Positions 8,046 through 17,219 of a stretch of DNA of 64,000 nt are shown here, one piece after another; the first letter of the stretch is position 1; each line of letters starts with the position of its first letter. Where the stretch lies: assembly GCA_022563775.1 (NCBI GenBank), contig JADFMS010000001.1, forward strand, positions 1 through 64,000. The letters are read 5' to 3'. The stretch is from Fidelibacterota bacterium (GTDB lineage Bacteria > Marinisomatota > SORT01). The position numbers were made by a program, and so were the translations under genes. The notes under the pieces are model-generated. The model did not search any database, was not told where the DNA came from, and was given only the letters and a program-made list of their open reading frames with translations.

Positions 8046-8074
8046 AAATTACACCTAATTATCTAATGGTGCAA
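8046..8074 (-). promoter_or_regulatory. Promoter of the fur-feoB operon
   Basis: On the minus strand, -35 TTGCAC (8074-8069) and -10 TAATTT (8051-8046) have 17-bp spacing. The Fur box begins about 4 bp downstream. Confidence 0.65.
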
Positions 8075-8086
8075 GCGATATTTCTA

Positions 8087-11000
8087 TTAACCCTTTATTT
8101 TTCCGGCGGAACGAAGAGATTCTATCCGCTGCTGAGCGTATCTGCCGTAATCGCTCAGAGTGCCTTTCTCCTGGATTATCCTGTCGTACATAAGCACTGA
8201 TTTACTGAATTCACCCAGCTCTTCATAGGCGTTACCCGCTTTCCACCACGCGGACGCTGACCAGTCCAATTTTGTCGGTTTACCGAAATATGAAACTTTC
8301 AGATATTCCGTTATCGCTCGCGCGTATTCTCCTTTATTGAAATAACTCTCTCCGGTCCAGAAGAGTATTTCCGCCGAACTTTCAGATTCAGCATACGGCA
8401 AAAGACTTTCCCAGTGTTCAGCCGCTTTGTCGTAATCTCCGACATTCATAAGAAGGTTGCCTATTTTCATCTTCATGGCGAATCGGTTTTTCGAATTTGG
8501 ATATATTTTCAAATAGGTCTGCGCCGTCGTGAGAGCAGGATCAAGAAAACCTGCTTCTTCATAAGCTCTTACAAGATTTCTGTGTGCAATCTCTCTTGAT
8601 TGACCCGAATTCGGATGATCAATTGTTTTCTTAAAATATCCGATCGCATTGTTATACTGCTGTACCGATGTAAAGAGTTGCCCGATAGTCAAATATACCT
8701 TTGTAATCAGGTCGGATTCGGGATAATCATCCTCTAATTTAATTAATCTGTTTAGAGCATCCTGTTTTTTATTTTCCTCTACAGCTATCAGGCTAAGCTC
8801 AAATCCGGATAGAACGCCGTAACTACTTTCAGCAAAATTTTCGACTATTTCCTTAAAATGCCGTTTAGCGGCGGGGAATTGACTCTCTCGAACATAATAT
8901 GAACCTCTTTCGAAGAGTAATAGCGACCTCTCTTCATCAGTCGCGCCATTCAAATATTTACTTTTAAAACCTGCCTCAACGCGTTCTGCATCAATCAGTT
9001 TTCCTTCACGATAGTAGCAGGAAAGAATTTTCAATATAAATTTTTTACTGTTTTTATCCGGCAGAAGAGACTTCGCAATCTCATATTCGCTCCTTGCGAG
9101 CGGGTAATCCTCATCATCAAAATATATCTCCGCCAACATTTCATGAAATTTAGAAGTGATCTCACGGTTCCAATTCTTTGCAATAAGTGACCTAAGCAGA
9201 GGTTTTGTCTGCTTCGCGCCTCCATCTGCTTTCTTCATTGACAACAAAGCGAATGCGGCGTTTGCAGAGTTATTTGAAATGGTTTCCTTCTGAAGATATT
9301 TTCGGTAGAAAGATTTTGCTAACCTTGTCTTCCCTATTTTCTCTGCGGAAACTGCTGCATAATAAATTTCTTCGTCATTTTTAGGTACACGGCGCGGAAC
9401 AAATGTTTTAGAGAACCATGATTCAGCCGGACCTGCCGAAAGAAAATCAGTTAGAGCTTTCTCGTATTCACCCGCCTCGAAATAAACCAGTCCAAGCTTT
9501 GAGCTGACACTGTCCACATATTCCGAATAATAATAATTTTGAACTATATCCGTAAAATGCGGCATAGCCTTCTCCTGCTCACCTGAAGTCATATACGAAT
9601 TTCCGAGAAGGTATTTTGCCCGCACGATATCAATTCCATCAGGATATCTTTGAATATATGCTGAAAGATCAAGTTTTTTTCGATCCGGAGAGCTGCTCTT
9701 AAGGCTGAGCAACGCTATCGCCATAGAAGCTTCTTCGGCGTTCTCGCTCCTCGGAAACTCCTTGACTATTCGCTCAAATACTCTTCTGCCTTTCAACCAT
9801 TCCTCTTTTTTGGCATATAGTTTTCCGATTGACAATAGCGCTTTATCAATGAATTCAGATTTTGGATAGCTGTTCACAAACGATTCTAAGGATTTTAACT
9901 TCACCTCATCAGAACCATTGGAAATTGACGATAAGTAATAAGTTGCCGAACTGATATCCTCGTATTGAGGATATTTGCTCAAAAGTTCTGTGAGATATGA
10001 GCGGGTAGTTTGCTTGTAAAAGAGCTCCATCTCAATCCTATTTTCATAACCGGATATTTCTGACAATTTAAGATTCAGTTCACCGAGCATGAATAACAAT
10101 ACGGGTTGTACATCCTTGGATGGATTCGACTTCAGCAAATTTTTTAGAAGTTCCGATGCCCTCTCATAATCTTTCATTTCATCCGAGTAAATTCCGGCAA
10201 GTTCAATAAAAAGATCCTCTCTTGGTTTATCCGAAAGCAGATTGCCCATCAGCTCCGCAAGTCGTTCGAATCCCAGATCGCTCTCCCTTTTAACATAGCT
10301 ATCAATATGATATCTGAGTTTTCTCCCCTCTTCGGTGGCGCTGCTGCCCGGATATAAATCGCGTAATTTGTTCAACTCTTCCATAGCTTCATTAAGTAAT
10401 CCGGCATGATATTGACTGAGAGCCAACCCGAAAGTTGCATCATCCTCTAATTCTCTTTTCTCCGAATTTCTAAGCGCAAATTTATATTGTTCGATAGCCT
10501 CATTCGGCTGATCAAGATAGATTCTGTAAATCTCTCCCGCCTTAAATGCAAAATAGACTTTCTCTCCGGCATCCGGATGGGATAGATAATCCAGGCAATA
10601 TGCAACAGCGCTGCGAGGATCTTCCTTATCTAAGGCTATACCGATCAGTCTCTTGAGACTCTCGCTGATGACGCCTAAACTATCTTCAGTGTCACTTGAC
10701 ACGACCTTCTTGTAGAATGCCGATGCCTGGATGAGGTCTCTCCTGCTTTCAGCTGTGAATCCTCGTCTGAATTGCAACAGGACATTTTCATATTCGGTCG
10801 AAAACGATGTGTCAATTTTTCTGTAATTTTTTTCAGCCTCTTCATATTCGCCCAAAAGTACTTTTGAATCGCCCATACGTAAGATCGCTCTGTTTTTTAG
10901 AACACCCGTTGCTTTCTTCTCTATTGATCTGAATTTGTTATAGGCGGATTTCTGGTTCCCGTTGGATAGCTCTAATTCTCCGTAAAGCAGCATCCCTTTT

Positions 11001-11746
11001 TGCACTTCGTCGGCGCTGAGAGATAATTTAGATAATTTTGACAATGATTTTCCGGCGGCTTCATAATCGGAAAGTCTCATCTGAATCCGTGCTGTCGAAT
11101 GCAATATCAGCGGCAGATGAATCTTTGAATGCCTATGCTTTCGGGCTATTTCAAGCTGCTTCAGCGCCTCTTCGTCTCTATGTTCATTTTCATATATACC
11201 CGCAAGTACGGTCAGAGCGGTCATTGATTCCCGGCTTTCCGGGCTTGATTCGAGAAGTTCCAACAGTATGGATTCGGTCAAATCACTTATTCCTGCCTTC
11301 AAATAATTGAATCCGCTTGCAAGGAAGGCTGATTCGAGTTGCTTACTGTTAGGATAATGCGAAGTAAATTTCTTGAAAGTGACGGCTGCCGAGATATAGT
11401 CTCCTATTTGCGCGCTTGCCTGAGCAGATTTCATCAATGCGTTTTCCGCCTCAACCGTGCCGTGGTACTCTTCCTCGAGTTGTATGTATACCCTTCTCGC
11501 TTCACTGAAATTCGGTATATTGAAATGCGAATCGCCAAGCAGTTTGAGCGCATTTAAACGATACCGGGAAGCCGGGTACTCTGTCAGAAATTTTTCCAGC
11601 TGAATTACTGCGATATCGTATAGCCTATCATCATACAGTTTAGACGCAAAATTAAATTCATCGCTCTCTCCTGAAATCTGAGCTGCGTTTGTAACCGGAA
11701 AATTAAGGATGCAGAATAAAAGAAAATATTTTAGAGTGATTTTCAA
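8087..11746 (-). CDS. Giant exported TPR-repeat protein
   Basis: 1219 residues. A signal peptide (about 1-22, hydrophobic FLLFCILNF core) leads into an array of tetratricopeptide-like repeats along almost the whole chain. Units have forms such as FxxAxxxYxxLxxxYP and AEEASMAIALL, many resembling the YfiO/YbgF type found in envelope-assembly scaffolds. No enzymatic motif was seen. It is the last gene after mltG and uvrD (12 bp gap), suggesting co-transcription. The start is TTG at 11746 with only a weak AGGG upstream; the signal peptide directly after it supports that start. Likely a periplasmic scaffold for cell-wall or outer-membrane assembly, an inference from location and repeats. Confidence 0.85.
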   Translation of the reverse strand: MKITLKYFLLFCILNFPVTNAAQISGESDEFNFASKLYDDRLYDIAVIQLEKFLTEYPASRYRLNALKLLGDSHFNIPNFSEARRVYIQLEEEYHGTVEAENALMKSAQASAQIGDYISAAVTFKKFTSHYPNSKQLESAFLASGFNYLKAGISDLTESILLELLESSPESRESMTALTVLAGIYENEHRDEEALKQLEIARKHRHSKIHLPLILHSTARIQMRLSDYEAAGKSLSKLSKLSLSADEVQKGMLLYGELELSNGNQKSAYNKFRSIEKKATGVLKNRAILRMGDSKVLLGEYEEAEKNYRKIDTSFSTEYENVLLQFRRGFTAESRRDLIQASAFYKKVVSSDTEDSLGVISESLKRLIGIALDKEDPRSAVAYCLDYLSHPDAGEKVYFAFKAGEIYRIYLDQPNEAIEQYKFALRNSEKRELEDDATFGLALSQYHAGLLNEAMEELNKLRDLYPGSSATEEGRKLRYHIDSYVKRESDLGFERLAELMGNLLSDKPREDLFIELAGIYSDEMKDYERASELLKNLLKSNPSKDVQPVLLFMLGELNLKLSEISGYENRIEMELFYKQTTRSYLTELLSKYPQYEDISSATYYLSSISNGSDEVKLKSLESFVNSYPKSEFIDKALLSIGKLYAKKEEWLKGRRVFERIVKEFPRSENAEEASMAIALLSLKSSSPDRKKLDLSAYIQRYPDGIDIVRAKYLLGNSYMTSGEQEKAMPHFTDIVQNYYYSEYVDSVSSKLGLVYFEAGEYEKALTDFLSAGPAESWFSKTFVPRRVPKNDEEIYYAAVSAEKIGKTRLAKSFYRKYLQKETISNNSANAAFALLSMKKADGGAKQTKPLLRSLIAKNWNREITSKFHEMLAEIYFDDEDYPLARSEYEIAKSLLPDKNSKKFILKILSCYYREGKLIDAERVEAGFKSKYLNGATDEERSLLLFERGSYYVRESQFPAAKRHFKEIVENFAESSYGVLSGFELSLIAVEENKKQDALNRLIKLEDDYPESDLITKVYLTIGQLFTSVQQYNNAIGYFKKTIDHPNSGQSREIAHRNLVRAYEEAGFLDPALTTAQTYLKIYPNSKNRFAMKMKIGNLLMNVGDYDKAAEHWESLLPYAESESSAEILFWTGESYFNKGEYARAITEYLKVSYFGKPTKLDWSASAWWKAGNAYEELGEFSKSVLMYDRIIQEKGTLSDYGRYAQQRIESLRSAGKIKG

Positions 11747-11758
11747 GAGGAACCCTGT

Positions 11759-13939
11759 TTAAGAGAGTATTTCTAATTTTGCATATCCTGCCAATAGTTT
11801 CTTGACACCCTTATCTCCGAAATCCACTACAATTTTGAAATCGCCATGGTCAGGCGAGACCTCAAGAACTCTTCCTTTACCAAAGAGTTTATGAGAGACA
11901 AGACTACCCTCTAAAAATGGACTCTTGCCATTTTTCTTTCGGGACTTTCTCGGCTTAGCCCTGCCCGCCTTCGGTGAGCGTCGTTCACCGAACGCACTCC
12001 GCGAAGGTTCAATGATCTCGAGATTTTGTTCACCAATCTCTGATAAAAAAGGAGAATCGTTGCATAAGATAAATTCTTTATATAATCGTCTCGTGGAAGA
12101 GGACAATAAATAAAGTTTTTGTTCTGCTCGTGTCATCCCGACATAAAAAAGCCTTCTCTCCTCCTCTGCCTTACTGGAATCTTCATCAACTTCGTCATCC
12201 CGTCTAAGTGGCAGGAGTCCATCTACACAGCCTGAAATGAATACAACCGGGAATTCCAATCCCTTAGCCGAATGGAGAGTCATCAGCGTAACCGCATTTG
12301 CCTTATTATCCCAATTATCGATATCCGAGACGAGAGAAACATTTTCCATGAACTCCTGAAGTCCCGCGCCGGGATTAGCCTCACAATATTCTGATACGCT
12401 GTTAAAAAGTTCCTCGATGTTCTTCTTTCTTTGCAGCGATTCTTCCGTCCCTTCCTCTTTCATCAGTTTTCTGAAACCCAACTCATCATCCAATACTCTG
12501 ATCAATTCTTCAAGAGGAAGTTCCTTATGAAGCTCAATATATTTATTTATCAGCTTCATAAAATCGGTCAACACTTTTTTCTGCTTAACGCCAATATCTA
12601 TTTCTTCTGTTCTATCGAGAGCCTCCCAGAACAGCAACCTTTTTTCCAATGCGAACTCTTTTATTTTAGAGATCGTGACATTTCCAATTCCACGTGGAGG
12701 ATAATTGATAACTCTCTTCAAGCTTATTGAATCGTTCTGGTTCAAAATCAGACGTAAATAGCTCAGGAAATCCTTGACCTCTTTCCGGTCATAGAACTTC
12801 ACACCTCCGATTATAACGTATGCTATTCCTTCACGTCGGAGTGAATCTTCAATTAATCGACTTTGCGCATTCGTTCTATAAAGGACGGCGAAATCCTTAA
12901 ACGCTCTTTTCTCTTCAAATATCTCTTTCTGCATGTAAGACAAAATATTATCCGCTTCACCTCTATCGTCGGGTGATTTAAGCAGGGTAACTTTGCTGCC
13001 GTCCTTCGTTTCTGTCCAGAGGCGTTTTGATTTTCTTTTTTTGTTATTTTTAACAACTCTGTACGCAGCATTTAAAATTTGAGGAGTTGACCTATAATTC
13101 TGTTCTAATTTATAAACTTTAGTGCCGGGAAAATACTTCTCAAACCCAAGTATATTTGATATATCGGCTCCTCGCCATCCGTATATTGACTGGTCGTCAT
13201 CCCCGACGACACAAAGATTCTTACTTTCGCCCGTTAGATGAAGAAGAAATTCAAATTGGGCTTTATTTGTATCTTGAAATTCATCCACGAGAATGTATCT
13301 GTATTTGTTTTTATATTTATCTTTTATATCTGAATGTTTGGCGAAAATTTCCAACGGCTTCAACAATAGATCGTCAAAATCCAATGCCGAAGCCTGAGTT
13401 AGAATCGAAATGTATCCTGAAAAAACCTCTGCTGCCAGCTCGTTGAAATAACCCCCTTGTTTCGCTACATCCTGTGGACCCAACATACTGTTTTTGGAAC
13501 GGCTGATCAGAGATCTGAACAGACGCGGATTCGTGTCTTTCTTGTCAATCCCCAGATCGTCCATCACTTCTTTGATGGCGGTCAGTTGATCGGTGCTGTC
13601 GTAAATGCTGAAGTTTCTCGGTAAACCGATAGATTCGCTCTCTTGCCTAATAACCAATGCGCAGGTTGAATGAAATGTGCCGATTTGAACTTTCCCTGAT
13701 TTGCTTCCAAGCAATTCCGCGGTACGCTCCCGCATCTCTCCGGCGGCTTTATTAGTGAATGTTACGGCAAGTATGTTCCCCGGGTCTATTCCCGCTTCGT
13801 TTATTAGATACCCTATCCTGTGAGTCAGCACTCTTGTCTTACCGCTTCCGGCACCCGCAAGAATCAGTATCGGACCATCAACGGTTGTAGCGGCTGCTAA
13901 TTGTTCAGGGTTCAAAATGCTTTTGAGCTGTTCTGTCAT
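11759..13939 (-). CDS. UvrD/PcrA-type superfamily 1 DNA helicase
   Basis: A 726-residue 3'-5' helicase. Walker A is AGAGSGKT (to residue 35), motif II is DEFQDTN (219-225), motif III is GDDDQSIYGWRGA (246-258). Later motifs TLHSAKGLEF and RLFYVGMTRA complete the set. The C-terminal Tudor-like segment (VSHKLFGKGRVLEV) is the PcrA/UvrD RNA-polymerase-binding module. A Lys/Arg-rich linker around 665-685 precedes it. Roles would be nucleotide-excision repair, transcription-coupled repair and replication restart. It overlaps mltG by 4 bp. The PcrA-versus-UvrD label is a matter of convention here. Confidence 0.95.
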   Translation of the reverse strand: MTEQLKSILNPEQLAAATTVDGPILILAGAGSGKTRVLTHRIGYLINEAGIDPGNILAVTFTNKAAGEMRERTAELLGSKSGKVQIGTFHSTCALVIRQESESIGLPRNFSIYDSTDQLTAIKEVMDDLGIDKKDTNPRLFRSLISRSKNSMLGPQDVAKQGGYFNELAAEVFSGYISILTQASALDFDDLLLKPLEIFAKHSDIKDKYKNKYRYILVDEFQDTNKAQFEFLLHLTGESKNLCVVGDDDQSIYGWRGADISNILGFEKYFPGTKVYKLEQNYRSTPQILNAAYRVVKNNKKRKSKRLWTETKDGSKVTLLKSPDDRGEADNILSYMQKEIFEEKRAFKDFAVLYRTNAQSRLIEDSLRREGIAYVIIGGVKFYDRKEVKDFLSYLRLILNQNDSISLKRVINYPPRGIGNVTISKIKEFALEKRLLFWEALDRTEEIDIGVKQKKVLTDFMKLINKYIELHKELPLEELIRVLDDELGFRKLMKEEGTEESLQRKKNIEELFNSVSEYCEANPGAGLQEFMENVSLVSDIDNWDNKANAVTLMTLHSAKGLEFPVVFISGCVDGLLPLRRDDEVDEDSSKAEEERRLFYVGMTRAEQKLYLLSSSTRRLYKEFILCNDSPFLSEIGEQNLEIIEPSRSAFGERRSPKAGRAKPRKSRKKNGKSPFLEGSLVSHKLFGKGRVLEVSPDHGDFKIVVDFGDKGVKKLLAGYAKLEILS

Positions 13940-15012
13940 TCTACGCTGTTATTCCTCAATTGTTTGTCGTAGTCTCTGCGTAATTTTTGAAGTTTCTGTT
14001 TAGCGCGATTATGCTCCTCAAGCGTACTCGTAAAAGTATGGTATCCGTCTCCTGTAGCAACGAAATAGATGTACTCGGTCTCGGCAGGCCATAATGCCGC
14101 CCGGATGGATGCTAATCCGGGACTGCCGATCGGTCCCGGTGGTAATCCACTGTGACGATAAGTATTATACGGTGACTTGATGAACAGATCCTTTTTTGAC
14201 AATCTACGCGGTCCGTCGGGGAGAAGGAATTGTATTGTGGGGTCTGCCTGGAGCCTCATGTTTTTGTCCAACCTGTTGTGATATACAGAGGAAACAACAG
14301 GTCGCTCCTGGTCGTGAATAGATTCCCCTTCTATTATAGACGCAAGTGTTATCACTTCGTTCAGTGTCATAGACAGCTCATCCGCGCGTTTTCTTTCTTC
14401 CGGTCCGAATTTTTCGATAAACTGTCTTACCATCCACCTGATCATCATTTTTTCACTCATACCGTAAGTAAAATGATAGGTCTCGGGGAAAAGGTACCCC
14501 TCTAAATCAGTTGCATCAATACCCAGATCAGCTATGAAGGCAGAGTCAGCTATTAGCGAGTGAAAGCGTTGTTTATTTATCTTTAACTCCTTTCGAAGTT
14601 CATCCGCAATTTTACGGGAATTCCATCCCTCTAATACGGTAATCACTACAGGTTCGACCTCACCGGATGTTATCAAAGTAAAAACATCAAACAGAGTTGA
14701 GCCTGATCGCAAACGATACTTCCCCGTCCTTATCATCCTTTGAATTCCGAGCATCTTGCCGGACCGTATCACCTCTCTCTTTGAATCTGCAATACCAAGC
14801 AGCACTAAACTATCCGCCACCTGCCTCAAACTCGCTCCCATCGGTATCGTAAGTATATAAATACCATCACTGTTTTCGGGGATTTGAACACCTGTCATTA
14901 TTACTACATAAAGAAGAAAAACGGAGAAAAGAATCACACCCACTCCGATAATAGCATAAACCTTTATGTTCAGTTTTTTATCCAATTTTACTTCCATGAT
15001 ACGAAATGACAT
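13936..15012 (-). CDS. mltG: Endolytic murein transglycosylase MltG
   Basis: About 358 residues: short cytoplasmic tail, one TM helix (VYAIIGVGVILFSVFLLYVV) and a periplasmic YceG-like catalytic domain. Landmarks are ASIIEGES with the catalytic Glu, YHNRL, LQADPTIQF and GLPPGPIGSPG. It cleaves nascent glycan strands to set their length. I place the start at ATG 15012: a TTG in frame at 15021-15019 overlaps the -10 element and cannot be transcribed from that promoter. ATG 14997 is the alternative. The mRNA may be nearly leaderless. It overlaps uvrD by 4 bp. Confidence 0.93.
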   Translation of the reverse strand: MSFRIMEVKLDKKLNIKVYAIIGVGVILFSVFLLYVVIMTGVQIPENSDGIYILTIPMGASLRQVADSLVLLGIADSKREVIRSGKMLGIQRMIRTGKYRLRSGSTLFDVFTLITSGEVEPVVITVLEGWNSRKIADELRKELKINKQRFHSLIADSAFIADLGIDATDLEGYLFPETYHFTYGMSEKMMIRWMVRQFIEKFGPEERKRADELSMTLNEVITLASIIEGESIHDQERPVVSSVYHNRLDKNMRLQADPTIQFLLPDGPRRLSKKDLFIKSPYNTYRHSGLPPGPIGSPGLASIRAALWPAETEYIYFVATGDGYHTFTSTLEEHNRAKQKLQKLRRDYDKQLRNNSVE

Positions 15013-15019
15013 ACCGGTC

Positions 15020-15048
15020 AATTTAAAAATATCACGCTCTCAAGTCAA
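15020..15048 (-). promoter_or_regulatory. Promoter of mltG-uvrD-TPR operon
   Basis: On the minus strand, -35 TTGACT (15048-15043) and -10 TAAATT (15025-15020) are 17 bp apart. The predicted start point is at or next to the mltG ATG at 15012, implying little or no leader. Confidence 0.6.
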
Positions 15049-15090
15049 TCCCTTTGTAGCGGTTCAATAAGAAAATGATAGCTAAATAAA

Positions 15091-15114
15091 AAACGGAGCA
15101 GAAGCACTCCGTTT
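15091..15114 (-). terminator. Intrinsic terminator after the outer-membrane protein gene
   Basis: AAACGGAG (15091-15098) and CTCCGTTT (15107-15114) form an 8-bp stem with an 8-base loop. On the minus strand the stem runs into TTTTTTATTT. It ends the long envC-like to outer-membrane-protein operon, 33 bp after its last stop codon. Confidence 0.85.
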
Positions 15115-15146
15115 AGTCTTTAAGCCTTTTAGGTAATATAAATTAG

Positions 15147-16310
15147 TTAAAACATCTTATTGAGTCTCATGGTAATTACAATTTCCCTTTCATCTTCAGG
15201 TCCGTCAAGAGGTTTAGCTAAATTGACCCTGAAGCCCTCATCTTTAGAACCGATTCCCACGCCGATATTCCGGTTGAAATCTGATAGGCCGGGAAGGTCT
15301 CTCCTATCACTCCACACTACCCCTGCATCCATGAAAAAAGCGATCAGATAATCGTCAATTATCGGCAGGAGTTCCAATCCGTCTATATCCTTTCCATCTG
15401 TTGTATATTCCACATTTATCAATGCCATTTTATCGCCGTTCTGAAACTCTTTATACTCGTAGCCTCTCAAAGTTCCTATACCGCCGAGGTCGAATTTTTT
15501 CTGCACCGGCACGCTCCCGTTTGTGGTTCCATAACGTAATCTGATATTCAGATCGTCGTTTCTTCCAAGCGGTTGATATCTGCTTAAGCTGATGAGGTAT
15601 CGTTCATAACTCGGCATCTCATCATCGAAGAGACTGCTGTTCCATTCAGCCTGAAGCTCGGCATCCCAATTTCTCAGCGACCTTGAGTTCCCTGTTTGAA
15701 CGACAAGATATGTATTCTTGAAAGTACCCTCCATCACCGGAGGGTTCTCTCTGAATTCTACGCTTTGTCTGAATAGCGACCAATCTTTCTCAACGGACAT
15801 ATCGACATGCTTTTCTTCCACATATCCGCCTTCAATTTTTAGGAACCTTCCAATATTCTGTATTCCATAAACCGAACTTCCGTTCTTTCGATAATAATCG
15901 AGATAATCTTCATGGAACAGCAGAGCAGTCAGGCTGTTTTCATTTCTTGGAATTACCCACAGATCTTCGCTGTATGTCAAATCAAACACTTCAACCCCAA
16001 GTTCGAAACTGTTTCTGCCGAAAAATTTTCTTGTCAGACCGGCTTTGTAACTTGACTTGTCGTTGGACAACCCATAGCCCCAAAATCCATAAAAAGTGAG
16101 CCTGCTATCCATTCCATAAGAGTCCTTAAACTCCTTTGGCACTCCAAAACCGAAGAAGAATCCTTCTACTCTGTTATAGGAAAACATGAAAGGCTCGTTT
16201 TCAAATTCATCATCCATTTCCCACTCAAAATCATACCTATTACCGGCTTTAAGGTCACTTATTCCGATAACCATTACCAGCATTATTGAAACAGCAAAAA
16301 TATTTTTCAT
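15147..16310 (-). CDS. Outer-membrane beta-barrel protein, Omp85/surface-antigen-like
   Basis: 387 residues with a signal peptide (about 1-22). The chain alternates polar and aromatic residues as in a beta-barrel and ends in a terminal Phe (MRLNKMF), the outer-membrane insertion signal. The segment GTLRGYEYKEF followed by ALINVEY matches the conserved RGY loop of the Omp85/BamA barrel, and FFMDAGVVW fits a later strand. No POTRA domains precede it, so it is a short barrel-only relative rather than BamA itself. Its function (secretion, lipid transport or enzyme-linked barrel) is unknown. It sits 60 bp after rsmA and is last in the operon. Confidence 0.78.
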   Translation of the reverse strand: MKNIFAVSIMLVMVIGISDLKAGNRYDFEWEMDDEFENEPFMFSYNRVEGFFFGFGVPKEFKDSYGMDSRLTFYGFWGYGLSNDKSSYKAGLTRKFFGRNSFELGVEVFDLTYSEDLWVIPRNENSLTALLFHEDYLDYYRKNGSSVYGIQNIGRFLKIEGGYVEEKHVDMSVEKDWSLFRQSVEFRENPPVMEGTFKNTYLVVQTGNSRSLRNWDAELQAEWNSSLFDDEMPSYERYLISLSRYQPLGRNDDLNIRLRYGTTNGSVPVQKKFDLGGIGTLRGYEYKEFQNGDKMALINVEYTTDGKDIDGLELLPIIDDYLIAFFMDAGVVWSDRRDLPGLSDFNRNIGVGIGSKDEGFRVNLAKPLDGPEDEREIVITMRLNKMF

Positions 16311-16370
16311 AATTTTAATTCCCTATTTTCTGCAAAATTCTGTGCTGATTTTCATATATAATTAGATACG

Positions 16371-17219
16371 TTATGACCCTAATTTTGTTCCACCATCGAC
16401 GTTGATTTCTTTTTCCTTCCATTCTTTTACGGCATTACTGATTTCAATAAATCCTTTAACATCGAGTGTCTCCGGTCTGCGTGTAAGATCAAATCCCCGC
16501 TCTTCTAAATAACTAACACAATCTCCAACTCCCTTAAGGCTGTTTCGCAGCATTTTACGCCTTTTCCCGAAGGTTGTTCGAATGACCTGTTTGAGCAGAT
16601 TAAGGTCAGTGATACCATCCGGAAGTTTTTCTCTTAGTGTCAATTTTATGGCGGATGACTCTACTTTCGGTTTCGGATTGAAAACTCCACGTGAGATATT
16701 GAACAGTTTTTCGCTCTCGGAAAAGAGCGAAGTATAGACTGACAGAATACCGTAACTTTTACTTCCGGGTGGACTCAACAGTCTGTCTGCGACTTCTTTT
16801 TGAAGGGTTGCCGTTAAAGTTTCAACACTTTTGAAATGATCGAAAACATGAATCAATATTTGACTTGTTATATGATATGGAATATTTCCGATCAGCTTCA
16901 ACTTTTTATCGGATCTTTTCGCCAAATCGGAGATATCAAAAGTCAAAAAATCATGATGTATTATCTCAAAGCGATCTTCATCGGCAAATTCTTCCCGGAG
17001 ATATTCCACAAGTCGTTCATCTATCTCTACTGCGGTAACCTTTTTTGCTACTTTCAGGATCTCCCTTGATAAGAAACCGGTTCCGGGTCCTATCTCCAAA
17101 ACTTCGTCACCCTTTCTAATCCCGGAATTCTCAACAATTTTTCGAGCAACGTTTCTGTCCATCATAAAATTTTGACCGAGACTTTTCTTATGATGGAATT
17201 CCTTATCCATTATTGTCAT
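16371..17219 (-). CDS. rsmA: 16S rRNA (adenine1518-N6/adenine1519-N6)-dimethyltransferase
   Basis: 282 residues. The opening KKSLGQNFMMD, the SAM-binding EIGPGTGFLS (about 42-51) and the catalytic NIPYHIT (about 111-117) are the RsmA/KsgA hallmarks. The C-terminal helical domain follows. It dimethylates two adjacent adenines in helix 45 of 16S rRNA during small-subunit maturation. The ATG at 17219 has AAGGA four bases upstream; a second ATG three codons later is possible. It overlaps tatD by 17 bp. Confidence 0.97.
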   Translation of the reverse strand: MTIMDKEFHHKKSLGQNFMMDRNVARKIVENSGIRKGDEVLEIGPGTGFLSREILKVAKKVTAVEIDERLVEYLREEFADEDRFEIIHHDFLTFDISDLAKRSDKKLKLIGNIPYHITSQILIHVFDHFKSVETLTATLQKEVADRLLSPPGSKSYGILSVYTSLFSESEKLFNISRGVFNPKPKVESSAIKLTLREKLPDGITDLNLLKQVIRTTFGKRRKMLRNSLKGVGDCVSYLEERGFDLTRRPETLDVKGFIEISNAVKEWKEKEINVDGGTKLGS

